From assembly GCF_001039355.2 (NCBI RefSeq), contig NW_019775698.1:147208-184122 (forward strand): a stretch of DNA of 36,915 nt, given 5' to 3'. Positions 20,701 through 33,700 of the stretch are shown here, piece after piece (position 1 is the first letter of the stretch; every line of letters begins with the position of its first letter). The translations under genes and the position numbers were made by a program. A model generated the notes under the pieces. That model made no database searches. It saw only the letters and a list, made by a program, of their open reading frames with translations, and was not told the DNA's origin. Origin of the DNA: Lingula anatina. Its lineage: Eukaryota > Brachiopoda > Lingulata > Lingulida > Lingulidae.

Positions 20701-23700
20701 ATCTTTCAAAACAGAGACGAAAAAGGAATGAATTGGCCCGTAGAGCAGCAATGAATAGACCATCTACGGAGATAATATCACCAGAGATATTCACGGAGAT
20801 ATTCATGTTCGGAGCCGAGATTTAATTACTGTACCCCGCAGGGACGACGTGTGGGGAGGCGTGTGAGAGGCGGAGAGACTATTAAAAGATTAGGCGGTTT
20901 TTCTTTCATGTACGTCCGCCATTTTTAGTTCTCAGGATTTGTAAAGCCTGGCTCAATTCGTTGAGAATGCGCCCTTACATTAGCCTAAGTCGATGTATTT
21001 AATAACAATTAAAAACTCATTTTTTTCTCTTTACTTTTAATGCCGTTACTTTAAAATTTAAAATAATCCTTTTAACTTTATGTAATATTGTAAAGTCTAC
21101 AGAACATATTTTTATGGATTTTAAATTCTGAATAAAAATATTATTTATTATACAAGGAAATACAAAATGTTATTTGGATATTTCATTAAAAATTCCTTCG
21201 GCAATATAGAAATTAAATGTATATACATACTGATAACTGGAACAAAGAGCAGTTAGCCTTTTCGGTATTTTGAATGAGGTAAACATTTTAATTAATTTTA
21301 ATTAAAAGGCTTGAGAAACAATATTAAAAACTTCTAATTGGACTTTTGTCGTCAGTACGACTTATGGAACACCAATTTATTCACATTATTAATTTTTCAT
21401 CAAATTATTAATTAATTATTCATTACCAGATCCGGTGGTGTGGTCTTTGGAAGGTCCAGTTTTTGGGGATGAGGTGTTTCCTTGGTGTCTTGTCCAGTCA
21501 AACTGGTCAGAGGAGCTCTGTGTGAAGCCGCAGACATTTTTGTCAAAGTTACACGTGAAAGGTGCCGTAAGAATGGTGGGCCGTACTGAAGAAGGAGCCA
21601 AAATAGCGACAGTGTGAAATATCGTTCCTATACCATAAAAGAACTGCATTTGAATTATTTTATTTGAATTAATTATTTTATTTTATCGTATCGTCGCCAG
21701 AATAAGAAGACTTGATAAATGGCAAATGTTTGTCATTCGTCGGATTTTTTTATTGAAATAATATTTTTGAGGTATGTATTCCCAGAGATCAATTGCAACC
21801 GAATTAATATGAGTTTCGCTGTCACTTTATACCATGACCTCAAAATTTTGGACAGAATAAGGTGTCAGAACTGTAACAGACATCTGGACCGAGTAGCTTT
21901 GATCGCAATGAAACTATCGGTGTATTACAACGCAAAGACGCAAAATATTTTTGAATATAAAAGGTGCCTTATCTTTTAAACTCACCGGTGCTGACAACTG
22001 CCTTTTGGGTCGTCACGGCGGGTCGTGTAGTCGTAGCAGCTGCGAATATTAAACAAAGTCCAAAACAGCGAAGATGAGCAAAGGAATAACATAAAAAAAA
22101 GAATACACACAAGTCTAGAGATAAAACCAAATTTTGAATTCCTGTACGTGCAGTACTTGTTCTTTTTGATATATGCTTTTAAGACGTCTAGATATAAATC
22201 TGATTAATAATTTCAGCGCCTTTCTGCTGACTTTTGAAACAAGATTCTTATTTGGTTGTATATGGGCTCACCCGTCTGGCAGACCCCTGGCATTACACTG
22301 ACATCATCTATTGCAATACCACCAGTGTGGTAGACCACGAACGCCAGTTATCAGTCAAAGTTATCCGTTTTTTTCTGAATGAATCCACAATTGTCCTTGT
22401 CGAAATTGCAGACAAACTTACCACTTATTACTGCAGGTTTTACTGAAAATTTTGGGACCAATAAATTGTTTATCATAAGTGATAGGATATGGTGAAATTC
22501 TTAAGGGTTAACGTAAATTAACTTAACAAGAGCAATGATCTTTCAAACCCCATTCCCATAGATTTTAAATCGATTTATCCCTGTGGGGAGTCTCACTAGA
22601 TTACTGGCAGCTTAGCCGGCAAGCGTCTGTCCCGCCTACTAAAAGTTGTAAGGGGGTAATTAACTATGGTGTGCACTCAGCTGACGGCAATTTAGCGTGA
22701 ACCCCCAGGGAGTTAGGTCGATCTAAATCTAAATCTCTGGATCGATCTAAAAATCTGTGAAATATTTGGAAATAAAAAAACATGTTGTTACAAATAAAGG
22801 TCTACTGATTTCCAATCAACATTCACAACTAACAAGTACAGAGTACAGAGCTTTCCAAAATTGATACTACCTGTAGCCGAGGTGGGTCTGGTAGTGGGTC
22901 TGGTCGTTGTTGGGGCAGACGTAGAAGGAGGAGCTGACAAGAAAAAGAAATTAAATGCTGTCATAGGCTGTGATAGCTTAGTTGGGAGAGCGTCAGACTG
23001 AAGGGAAAGTGTATTTCAGGAATCTAAAGGTCGCAAATAAAGGTCTAATGATTTCCAATCAACATTCACCACTAACAAGTACAAAGTACAGAGCTTTCCA
23101 AAATTGATACTACCTGTAGCCGAGGTGGGTCTGGTAGTGGGTCTGGTCGTTGTTGGGGCAGACGTAGAAGGAGGAGCTGACAAGAAAAAGAAATTAAATG
23201 CTGTCATAGGCTGCGATAGCTTAGTTGGGAGAGCGTCAGAATGAAGGGAAAGTGTATTTCAGGAATCTAAAGGTCGCAAATAAAGGTCTAATGATTTCCA
23301 ATCAACATTCACCACTAACAAGTACAAAGTACAGAGCTTTCCAAAATTGATACTACCTGTAGCCGAGGTGGGTCTGGTAGTGGGTCTGGTCGTTGTTGGG
23401 GCAGACGTAGAAGGAGGAGCTGACAAGAAAAAGAAATTAAATGCTGTCATAGGCTGCGATAGCTTAGTTGGGAGAGCGTCAGAATGAAGGGAAAGTGTAT
23501 TTCAGGAATCTAAAGGTCGCTGGTTCAATCCAGGCTTGCGGCACTTCATTTGGCCTCCATCTCGACCTATTATACGAGTACTGTATAATAGGCATTTGGC
23601 TGCAAGATGACCAGTTGTTGACTTCTGGAGACCTTTTACTGGAGAGCAACATCTAGTCATCTACTTACAAAAGGTCTACTGCTTTGTATATGCTCCCAGT

Positions 23701-24735
23701 CCTTATTGATTCCCTTTTAAAACTTTAAAACACAATATAGCCTAAATGCAAACCATAGGTTGATGAGTAGTTAATTATCCAGAAAAACTACATTGTGTGC
23801 TTACGTATCGAGCCAAATAATATTTACCTGGGCAGTCTCCAGGGACCACGTGTATATCATCAATTGCGATATCTCCATCGTAATTAGCACCTCGGACTCC
23901 CTCAAATATTACCTGAAAATGTGTGTATTGGTATTTATATAATAATTTTTGAGCATTAAGTTAAACAACAGATTTTTTATAATAATAAACAGACAGATAC
24001 ATACAAATGATTTATGACTGTTTTTCAGATGAATACGTGTTAATTCAGTTCAAAATGCTTGAACGTTACGACAGAAAAAAAGAGAAAATAATGAAATTTT
24101 GAAGGGTCCTGCATATCCTTTGTCTTTTAAGAGAGGGGCTGGTTATTTTATTTTTTTCTATTACTATAATAATTTTTTTTGTAAAATATGCAAATACACA
24201 AATAGTTCACACTCCATACCTGAGTGGGGGCGGTGAATTGATAAGCAGTTTGAGCATACTTCCAAACGTTCCCTTGGTTCTTTGAAAAGGCAAAGACACG
24301 CGTCTTGCTGCTGTTATTTCGGCTGGTGTAGACATTGAGTTCTCCCACAGAGTTACCGTACATGTGGTACCTAAAGCTAATGCACACTTTGCCACTGAGG
24401 TTGATAGGAGGGGTGGCCATGGATGCCCTGTTTCCAGCCTTTAAACTACCAGACACCTCCGTGTACATGTAATAACCTGGAGCAACAACAGTTTCTACTA
24501 TTTTTAAATATTAAATACATACCTAGGGATGTTATCTGAGCGTTGCAATACATACGCTTTATTCTGATTTGGGGATGTGTTCAGGTGAAATGCGAAAACT
24601 TATTATGTCAAGTGTTCTGTTATATATATTAAATACATACCTAGGGATGTTATCTGAGCGTTGCAATACATACGCTTTATTCTGATTTGGGGATGTGTTC
24701 AGGTGAAATGCGAAAACTTATTATGTCAAGTGTTC

Positions 24736-24791
<56 letters not shown>

Positions 24792-27700
24792 CATTGGTCA
24801 AAAAGGTTGTCCCACCCCCATTTCCATGTACTTTTATTTACAAATGATAACCTTACAGCCGTAAATTGTTAGAAATAGTGCTTTTTATTACGGATACAGT
24901 GTCTAACGTGATTAATGGTTTAAAAAAATACAAAATAGTGGTAAAAATATACATATTTTATACCATTTAGTAAAATTTATAAGAGGTACCCCCTCAAATC
25001 GACTGTTTCACTGTGACTTCTACAGATGTAAAGAAATGTCTATAAAATTGAAAAGACGCCATCAAATATGTCACCAAATTCACACACAATTAGCATTAGG
25101 GTGTGCTTGTTAAAGGTCACGTGCCTAACAGCGTGTGCGTCTACTGCGTACTGCAATTATCTCCTGTAGATGGCGCGACAAGACTTCAACATAGGTAACA
25201 ATTCTGTTATTTCACACGTTCTTTGTTGAAATAAATAAACTACCGTTATTATAGTGATTATACAGTGGTATTCAATAACGTTTCGGGGTGGGATGGAGAT
25301 TCAATTTTATAAACAAGCTTTTCATTTAACTTCCGGCGATGCCATACCTTTTCCGTTAGCGTGATCGCCATTGGGTCCGGTATTGGCTGAAGCGGTCTTC
25401 CCTCTATGCCTGGACCAATCAAAGTCATCTTCGCTGCTCTGAGTGAAACCACAGTCTCTCTCGAAGTCACAGTGGAAGGGGCCGTTGATGGCCATAACTG
25501 TGAGTAGAATGAACGAAATTAGCCTCTCCTCTTTCTCTCTCTCTCTCTCGTGGTTAATTTAGTTAATAAATATTGCATGAAGGGGTTCATCTTTATGGAC
25601 TCAAATACAAATTCATTGTATATTAAACAGATGATAGGGCCTATTTTGAACGGAAACAACACGGTGTAAAATAGTCTGGTGCCTTATAAAAACGAAAACT
25701 GCTCTGTTTTATCTACTGTATCGATAGGTAAAAAACAGTAATATGCCCCCCCCCTTCCCCCAGAAAAAAAGGCACTTGGAGGTTGAATATTAGGCTTGAC
25801 AGTGGTCGGCTCAGTTGAAATCTTTCAAATTTAGGACGGTGCCTCTGACAACATAGACAGTATAAAAATGAATCAGTCAACTCAATCATCTTTTACGTAC
25901 TTATTTAGTCAATAAACTAATAGAAACACCGCCCCAGTTATGAAAGTAGTTTACCAGTTGGAGTTATGCATTTTCCAGCCTGTACTGATATGTCATCAAT
26001 AGCAATGTCGCTGAAGTCTCCGTTGCCTCTGGTTGCTTTAAAGACGAGCTGAAAGAATGTGGACCAGCCTTTTTTATTTTGATAAACTATTCTCAATATA
26101 GCTACCTTTAAAACTAGGGAAAATAACCTTTAAATTATTGGACTGAATAATCTTAAAATGGGTAATGCCAGAAAACTATGATCTTAAAGGTGTCCAGTGT
26201 AAGATTTGTTCCTTAAAGTTTAGAACAATTAGCTTTTTATTATATACGCTTGTCATTTTACACTTTAACATTTTTCATCCAACCACCGTAACGAAAAGCG
26301 TTCAAACCTATTTCTTTTGCAAGGATATCATTTCAAACATGTCAAATCAAAAGAACAAAAAACATGACAGAAATTCCAAATACCTGAGTAACATCAGTGA
26401 AATTGAGCTGTTCCTGAGCGAGGAGCCACCGATTCCCTTTGCTGCCCTTGGCAACAAAGATGTTCGTCTCATTGCCGTTGACAGCAGTGTACACATCAAG
26501 CTGGCCAAGGGTATGACCGAACATATAGTACCAAAACTCGAGACACACGGTCCCGGGGAGATCGATCCCAGGGGAACGAAGCGAAGCCACGTCGCCGACG
26601 CCGTGTCTCGAAGCTTCGTAATACATGTAATGACCTATTGGAATAAGGAACAAAACGAAATGAATGTATTGTTGGTTGCGTAGTGCCAAACATGTAGATG
26701 TACATTGAATGAATGAAATTCAAGAATCAACTCAGGAAATATCCATGTAAGTATACGTTTTGATATTTATTCTTTGAATACATCGAAAAGTTGTTCTTTA
26801 CATTTGGCATGAAGTACAATATATGGCGCCAAAGTCGCCTACTGTACCTTTAATAGCTATTCCATTGATAACCTTACAACACATCTGTCGCCACGTGCAA
26901 AAAGGTCATGAAGCATGAATAAATATCATGCAACACCTGTGATGCTCTCACGCCCAAACTATGGTCAATGATAAAAAAATAATGAAAATTTACCATGCTT
27001 CCACACTCGGTCTGACAAATACATTTTTAATTTGTCCTGTAAACAGATAAATAAATAAATAAATAAATACCTGTCCCGTTGGTGTGGTCTGCAGTGGGTC
27101 CCGTTACACCCGCGCTAGGAGCTTTTCCCGTAAATCGGGTCCAGTCCTGATCGTCGTTGACGTCCTGCGTGAAGGAACACGTGTCCTTGTCAAAGTTACA
27201 GGAAAAAGGGCCCTTAAAGATTCTGTTTGGAGGAACTGGGGAGGTTTTGAAAAGTCGGATTAGCTTAAAACTGGAACTTGTAATGGATTGGGATTAGCAA
27301 ATTTCTTTGGTATTTTAATGTTTTGGTGCATCCATATGCATCCATAATGTTTTAATGAGAACTTAAGTCTTATCTATCTCATTTATGTTTCACAGTCAAA
27401 AAAATGCAACATGATGCAGGCACATTTTTTCTAACAAAATTAATCAGATATTCTATACCGAAAACTTGAGGCACTTAGCTATCTGATCAAAACTTACGCG
27501 CTGTCGTTGTAGTGGTCATTGGTGTTGTCAATGGGGGCAAAGTCCCTACAAAGCATAATCATACCGGTAGCAACCAAAAGTTTGTGAAAGTTAAAAAATT
27601 CACAGCCAATGCCTAATTTTAGAATGCCGTCTACGTATGTGCAGATTTGATGATAATGTGTAGGTTTACAACTCATTTTAGCCAAGAGAGAATCATACCC

Positions 27701-30700
27701 CTCAGTATACATTTAAAAAGGGGAGGATAAAGACAATATCCAAATAAATCTCAAAACTCGTCAAACCTGTGAAACCAGTACAGTTGTACAACTTGTTTAT
27801 CTTGTACTTGTCTATTGTGGAGAGGCCGCTTCTCTGCCCAATCCATGCCTTGGGGTCCTTGGGAACGATGGTTGCCTTGGCGTTCTTTGAAAAGCTGTAT
27901 TTTCCGTAGTGCATCAAAGACCCGTAGTCATACGGGGCACCCAAGGTCTGCACTTGGCTGGGCGAGTACTTTTTGAAGTTGTTTTCCTTGCCTTTGAGAA
28001 TAACAAATATCGAATACTTAATTGGTATGAATCTTTAAGATGATACGGGGTAAAGGACAATTTACGGACTAGCTTGCTGATTGGTTTGTTTCCACGTGAA
28101 AAAGAATTAATGTTCCGTTAACGTTTGTAAATTATTGACCAAATGAGTGTTGTTCTTCTTCTTCTGAAAAGATAAAACGTAGATGAACGAAGATACAAGC
28201 AGTATATGTGCTACATTGAGTTGAGTATGCACTGACTTCAAACGTCAGGGGACATTCCATTTCTAACCAAAACTGAAAAATGGAACAGCTCGACTGATCC
28301 CGTGCGAGATTCGTGATTTACGAAGTCTCACGAACTTGGCCGAATGAACATACCTGGTTCAATATTTGCATACATGATCGTCACGTAATCATCTCTATCG
28401 GCCCTGGACTGTTCGTGGTAGAAGCCAAGAGCGTGCATCATTTCGTGGACAATGGCACCATGGCTGAAGCAGCTACGGCTAAGGGATATCCTTTGAGATC
28501 GCGAGGCTGAAGAACGACCCACAGAGGAGGAACATCTGGAAAAGGATGAAATTAAAATTTAAAGAGATCCTAGTGCCTGTCCTCATTAAGGCAGTGAGGT
28601 CTTACGTTTTGCTTGATGGTTAAATTTGTTATCTTTCAAATACTGGCAATCACAATGCATTTTTCTAAAGAAAACAAAACCCAAATCTTTGCTAAGTTTT
28701 CAAGTTGTATGACTATCCAACGGGTAGTTAAGCGTTTTGCCCAGCGTTATTCTTACCCAGTTCCTCTGATAAACTGTACGTAAGATTTCTCAGTAGTTCT
28801 GTTAATCCACCGTATGCACGTAAATCTATTGTAGTCGTCTATAGCTTTCTGGATCCTGGACAGTTCAAATGCCCCTGTAATGACACTGTACTAAATAAAA
28901 GAGGTTTTCTTTTACAACTGATCGAGTCCGTTAAATTGTTTTTGTCATGAGTTGATTGGGTTTTATATCAGGCACAGGACTAACGGAAATAGCTTCGTCT
29001 CGCCAAATCTCACACACTTAACATTTTAAAAGTTGAATCGTACATTAACGCAAAAAGCCTTTGTTAGGAGACTCTAGCGAAAGGAAATTAAGGAAATTAA
29101 TTTGGGGTTTTCCAAATCGCAACTAAAACTTTCTTCTTCATACGAGGCCAATATATTCTTAATATAATTTAATGAATAATGATTCATTTCGACCGTTATG
29201 TCTCCCTGGCATTTCAGAAGGAAATATCGACATCAGTTACTTCTATTTTAAGGGGGTTTATCGGTTTTAAAGCCTGAATGAAGAAAGATGGATTCCTTTG
29301 CACAATGTCTAGGTATAAGGATTTTGACATAGCGTTCTGCAACCTTATGATGGTTTATCTATTACATTTGTGAAACATACCGGTACAGGGTGGTGCATAA
29401 GAAAATTTAATTGAGATGGAAATTAGAATAGGTCTTTTTTATGGACCACCCTGTACATACCATAATTTGCCGCCGGGTCTATCTCGTAGGGTACCACTCC
29501 GTTAGGCCACAGTCGATGGGTGCCCATCACAGCATTCTTCAACTAAAATGAGAAAGTTTTATATGGCTATGTGTACATATATACATATGCATATACAAAT
29601 GTGTATTGTAGTCACGTGCTGAATGCACCCTAAGATTCAAAGATTGCTGGGAACCCAACTTGTCTCTGGACAAGGGTGACTTTTCAGTAGCCTCTGAAAC
29701 TCAGGGTTACTGGAAGGGACCGGTGTAACGAAACTGAGGGTCCGTGTTACAGTAAGTCCGCCTTCCCTTTCTTTATAATGGTTAGGGTTAGCCTGACCTA
29801 AGTGGTTCAAAATCTATGGCGAGGTTTACCTGTACAAATGAATGGAAACCGGAATCTCTATCCTGGAGGGCTCTCTGTCACGTTTCACCAGGCCAAACCT
29901 CTCTTACACTGTGTTAGATGCGGTAAATGAGTCTTGGCGATGCGATAAGCCTGTGTGTTGCTGGATCGCGAATTTGACTTGAAAACGTTCTCTGAATAAG
30001 TTTCATAAAGTTGAATTGTGTAAAATATTATTTATTTTACTTACAGATTTTTCTAGCACTATATCACCCTCGAAAAGATCTGCAAAGGAAAACAATAATA
30101 AAAGAATACGTATAGCATTACATTATCCATTGTAAAACTTTTCAGTAGATTTTTCTAAGCTTGTATCTTTGACAAAATAACTGTTCTCTCTTGTATTAAT
30201 TTCTTTGTATTTTTAAGTAATATCATATTTCAAATACACATACAAGTAACTTTGTTTTTACACACCTCCTTCTTCAGGGTTGACGTCATATGGTCCATAA
30301 TAATATTCTGAAATGAAAACAATTATTTATTTTCTATAAGCATGATAACAACTACAGTAATTTTTTCACGAAAATAAGAGTATAATGTTATTCCTTCGAA
30401 ACGTTTGATAATATGAATAAATGAGAATATAGTATATTTCGTTGGTTTTATCTATCAACCAATAATTTATTTCATTTGTTTATCTTATCTGTGATCGAGC
30501 ATTGATTATACGTTTATATTGAAATAATATGTCATAATATTCCTTCATATGGACATGCCACGGTTACTGAGCATAGGGTACTATTAGGGTGCACTCCCAA
30601 AGATTTTGATCGACCTAACTCCCTGGGGGTTCACGCTAAATTGCAGTCAGCCGAGCGCGCACCATAGTTAATTACCCCCTTACAGCTTTTAGTAGGCGGG

Positions 30701-33700
30701 ACAGACGCTTAAGCTGCTAAGCTGACAGTAATCTAGTGAGACTCCCCACAGGGATAGATAGATGTAAAATCTATGGGAATGGGGTCTTACATACTTTGCC
30801 AAACGGATTATGTGTATCATTGATAATACGGTGGAGGTCGTCACAGCTGCCTGGTGTTCCGTGACCTGAGGGTTATCCCACCTTTTAGACCGTGATCTAA
30901 GTTTTAACCGACTTAAAGCGTCTGCTAGATGATATTACAGTAGTAATAATAATTATTTTTCCGTAGTACAACGTTTTAAAAAACGTTTGAAATGTTTTAA
31001 TCCCTATCCTGTGAATAGAAGGGGGTGACAAGCAATGGAGAGCCGTCTAAATCCCTTCAAAATTCGAACGCAAAAACACAATAGTTTAGGCGTAATAACA
31101 CACAATACCTAAGCCGAGTGAATCACATGACCCCGTGAGCGCAACAATCCGCTGTAACAAAGTGTAATTAACAGCAGGATACATCAGCCAGAAGGTCCCT
31201 TTGTTTGTTGTGGCGATAGGATTATAGCTGTAAGAGGCCTGAACCCATGCTACCGCGTGCCACTAAACCGTCTCCTGTAGCGAACTGTCCTTTTGCTCAC
31301 TAGTTTGGCACATGCAGTTGATTATCTTTTTAGTGCTGCTAACAAACTGCTGGTTAAATTTGTTATTAGGCATTTCATTCAATATGAATTTTCCGTAATC
31401 AAAAATTGAAGTAAGTATTGTTTGTTTGATTAACATGCATGAGCGACAGCATCAACCTCAAAAAATCTTCTTGCATTAATTTATAAATGAATAATTTATT
31501 TATAAACTTACTGATTCAAGTATTTATTAAACATGAAGGATAATGAAAAAAAAGCGAATGGCATTTTCAAAAAAGGAACAATACATGGCAAATATATTAC
31601 TTATACTATATTATTTATATTATAATATTTAAATTAAATGAGGTGCATTGACAGAGGCGGAAGGAGAATCCAACTCTAACGTGCAACGGGGTGGGGGGGG
31701 GGGGGAGGGGGGGGGCTATGACATTGTAATCACACAATACATGAGAGTACGGTCAATTTACAGTGTAAATCATCAGTTAAAGAGGAGGGGGTCTTACCAT
31801 AGCTCGTGTAAATAGACCTTTGTTCTAACTCAGTAGTTTGGGATAGGATGCTTGGACAAAAAACTTCTATTCAACTTGCTTAGACCTAGGGCGTGAGGAA
31901 ACACCGTCACTGAACCCTCCACTTGAAGTCCCTCTAGACTGAGTCGTAAAAGGGTTAATGAACTTCTTTGTCTTAAAAACAATTCATTTCGAAATTAAAA
32001 GAAACAGTTTTTCGGGAGGCATGGGATGGGAAGACATAGTTAACGTAAGGTAATTCATTAATGCCGAGGAGTGTTTCACTATCAAATATGTAAAGCAAAT
32101 GTCATAAAAACACTATAATAATTTTTTTGTATTAGTTGCGAAAAGCCCCCTTTTCAACAGGTGTGTTTAATTCAATTAATTCATGTCACAGAGTAAATTT
32201 ATTGGGCTGGTCCACAACGTCCGACACAACAGAATGAATCAAATAACAGTTTTCACAGATTCAAGTGCAGTTAGCTATATAGTGTCACTATAAATACAAT
32301 AAATACAATCCGCTGCACGCGCAAAGCTGTTGAACAAAAGGATAGTTCGCAACGGGAGACCGTTTAGGCCCCTATTTCACACAGACCACGAATCCCACGA
32401 ATCGCCAGGAATTGACAAATTTTAGGATTCGTGAGATTTTGCCAATTTTCTGGTCTTATTCGACACGCTCACGATTCACTTACGATACAGGTACGATAGT
32501 GTTACGAATATTCGTGGGATTCGGCTGGAATTGTGAGATTTTGCCAATTTTCTGGTCTAATTCGACACGCTCTATGATTCAGTTACGATACAGGTGCGAT
32601 AGTGTTACGAATATTCGTGGGATTCGGCTGGAATCGCACGAATATTGTCCAGAAATTCACTACGATTTTTTGGAATCGGGAGTTCATGGCCAAAACTATG
32701 AACAGCTCAAAATTTTTGCCACGAATTCCCGATTGATCAAGGATTGCAAGAACTTACTACGATTATATACGAATCTGTTAAGAACTTCACGAACTGATTA
32801 CGATTCAACCAAATTTTCAATTCCTGGCGATTCGTGGGATTCGCAGTCTGTGTGAAATAGGGGCATCAAAGTTTTTGCCACCCATTCCTGTTGGTCAAGA
32901 AGTGCAAGAACTGACTACGAATATATACGAATCTGTTAAGAACTTCACGAACTGATTACGATTCAACCACGAATCGTGAAATTTGTCAATTCATGGCCAT
33001 TCGTGGGATTCGTGGTCTGTGTGAAATAGGGGCATTATATACAAAAGTACTCTAAGGGGGAGTGCCTACCCAGGCGACCAGGGGATTAGGCTAGTCACTA
33101 TATTCCATCAAAAATCGTTTATCGACCCTATAATTATCACACTCCCTCTACTGTATTTTCTGTCGTTATAAACGCATCTAATCGTCTTATGGTAGATGGA
33201 ATAAATGTACACATACATAATATTAGGACGGTAAATGTACACATACATAATATGAGGACGGTACATTAACGTATCTCACACATGGCGGATCCAGGACTTT
33301 TCCTGGCAGGTTTCCAAGGCTTTTGAAATACGCCTCGTCACGTATTCCAGTATGTTTTAAACTTGGATATATTTGTCGGTGAATTTTCAAGTTATCAGAT
33401 CGAAATACAGTTAGCCGTTAGTGCTGGGTAGAGAGCCATACAAATACTTGTGTTTTGACATTTGGCGATTTTCTTAAATTTGTTCAAAATATCAATCAAG
33501 TTTTTGTACATTTGTTTGCATTGTGTGGTATTGCACAGTCGTTTAATATGTTTTTTAGATCCATTAACGGTGACACTTTGAACGGCATTGTAAAATCATT
33601 TAGACAAGAAGTTGGCCCACACTTTTAGATCAAACCTTAAGTCTGCTAAAAATGATATGGTTAATACCTTAGACCAATAGACACTCCATAATGGATTAGT

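Larger units (their letters stand above)
22793..23520 (+). repeat. Three-copy 243-bp tandem repeat carrying the linker exon and tRNA fragment
   Basis: Three near-identical units at an exact 243-bp period, each with the 63-nt linker exon (minus strand) and a tRNA-Phe fragment (plus strand). The unit junction falls between GGTCGC of the tRNA and AAATAAAGGTCT. Gene 1 has one unit. Outer limits are approximate. Units 2 and 3 are closer to each other than to unit 1 (both carry GAATGAAG in the tRNA part). Confidence 0.88.
30940..33261. mobile_element. 2.3-kb composite insertion in intron 2 of gene 2
   Basis: The gene 1 intron reads straight through at 10130-10135, whereas gene 2 has 2.32 kb bounded by TACA (30936-30939 and 33262-33265). 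It holds A/T-rich sequence, a G-run (31688-31715), a block repeated at the right edge of the window, a 666-bp MITE and a 30-bp direct repeat near its right end. No long ORF with recognisable similarity was seen. Confidence 0.6.

Noticed and set aside
20640-20825. Lys/Arg-rich ORF as a transposase remnant
   Set aside because: Only 61 residues, no catalytic motif, and it sits in the core of a foldback element; it is kept as a note only.
22793-23520. CRISPR-like or satellite array
   Set aside because: Three 243-bp units carrying a spliced exon and a tRNA piece are a local segmental duplication.
24790-25200. Tc1-like element after the TA microsatellite
   Set aside because: The first 30 bases recall a Tc1 end, but no inverted partner was found and TA flanks mean nothing beside a TA repeat.
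26165-26683. 172-residue plus-strand ORF (and the similar one at 5342-5728)
   Set aside because: Antisense shadow of the middle MAM1 exon; the coding strand has MAM motifs and splice sites.
32412-32855. 147-residue plus-strand ORF
   Set aside because: It lies wholly inside the 666-bp MITE and reads its direct repeats; no protein family is recognisable.
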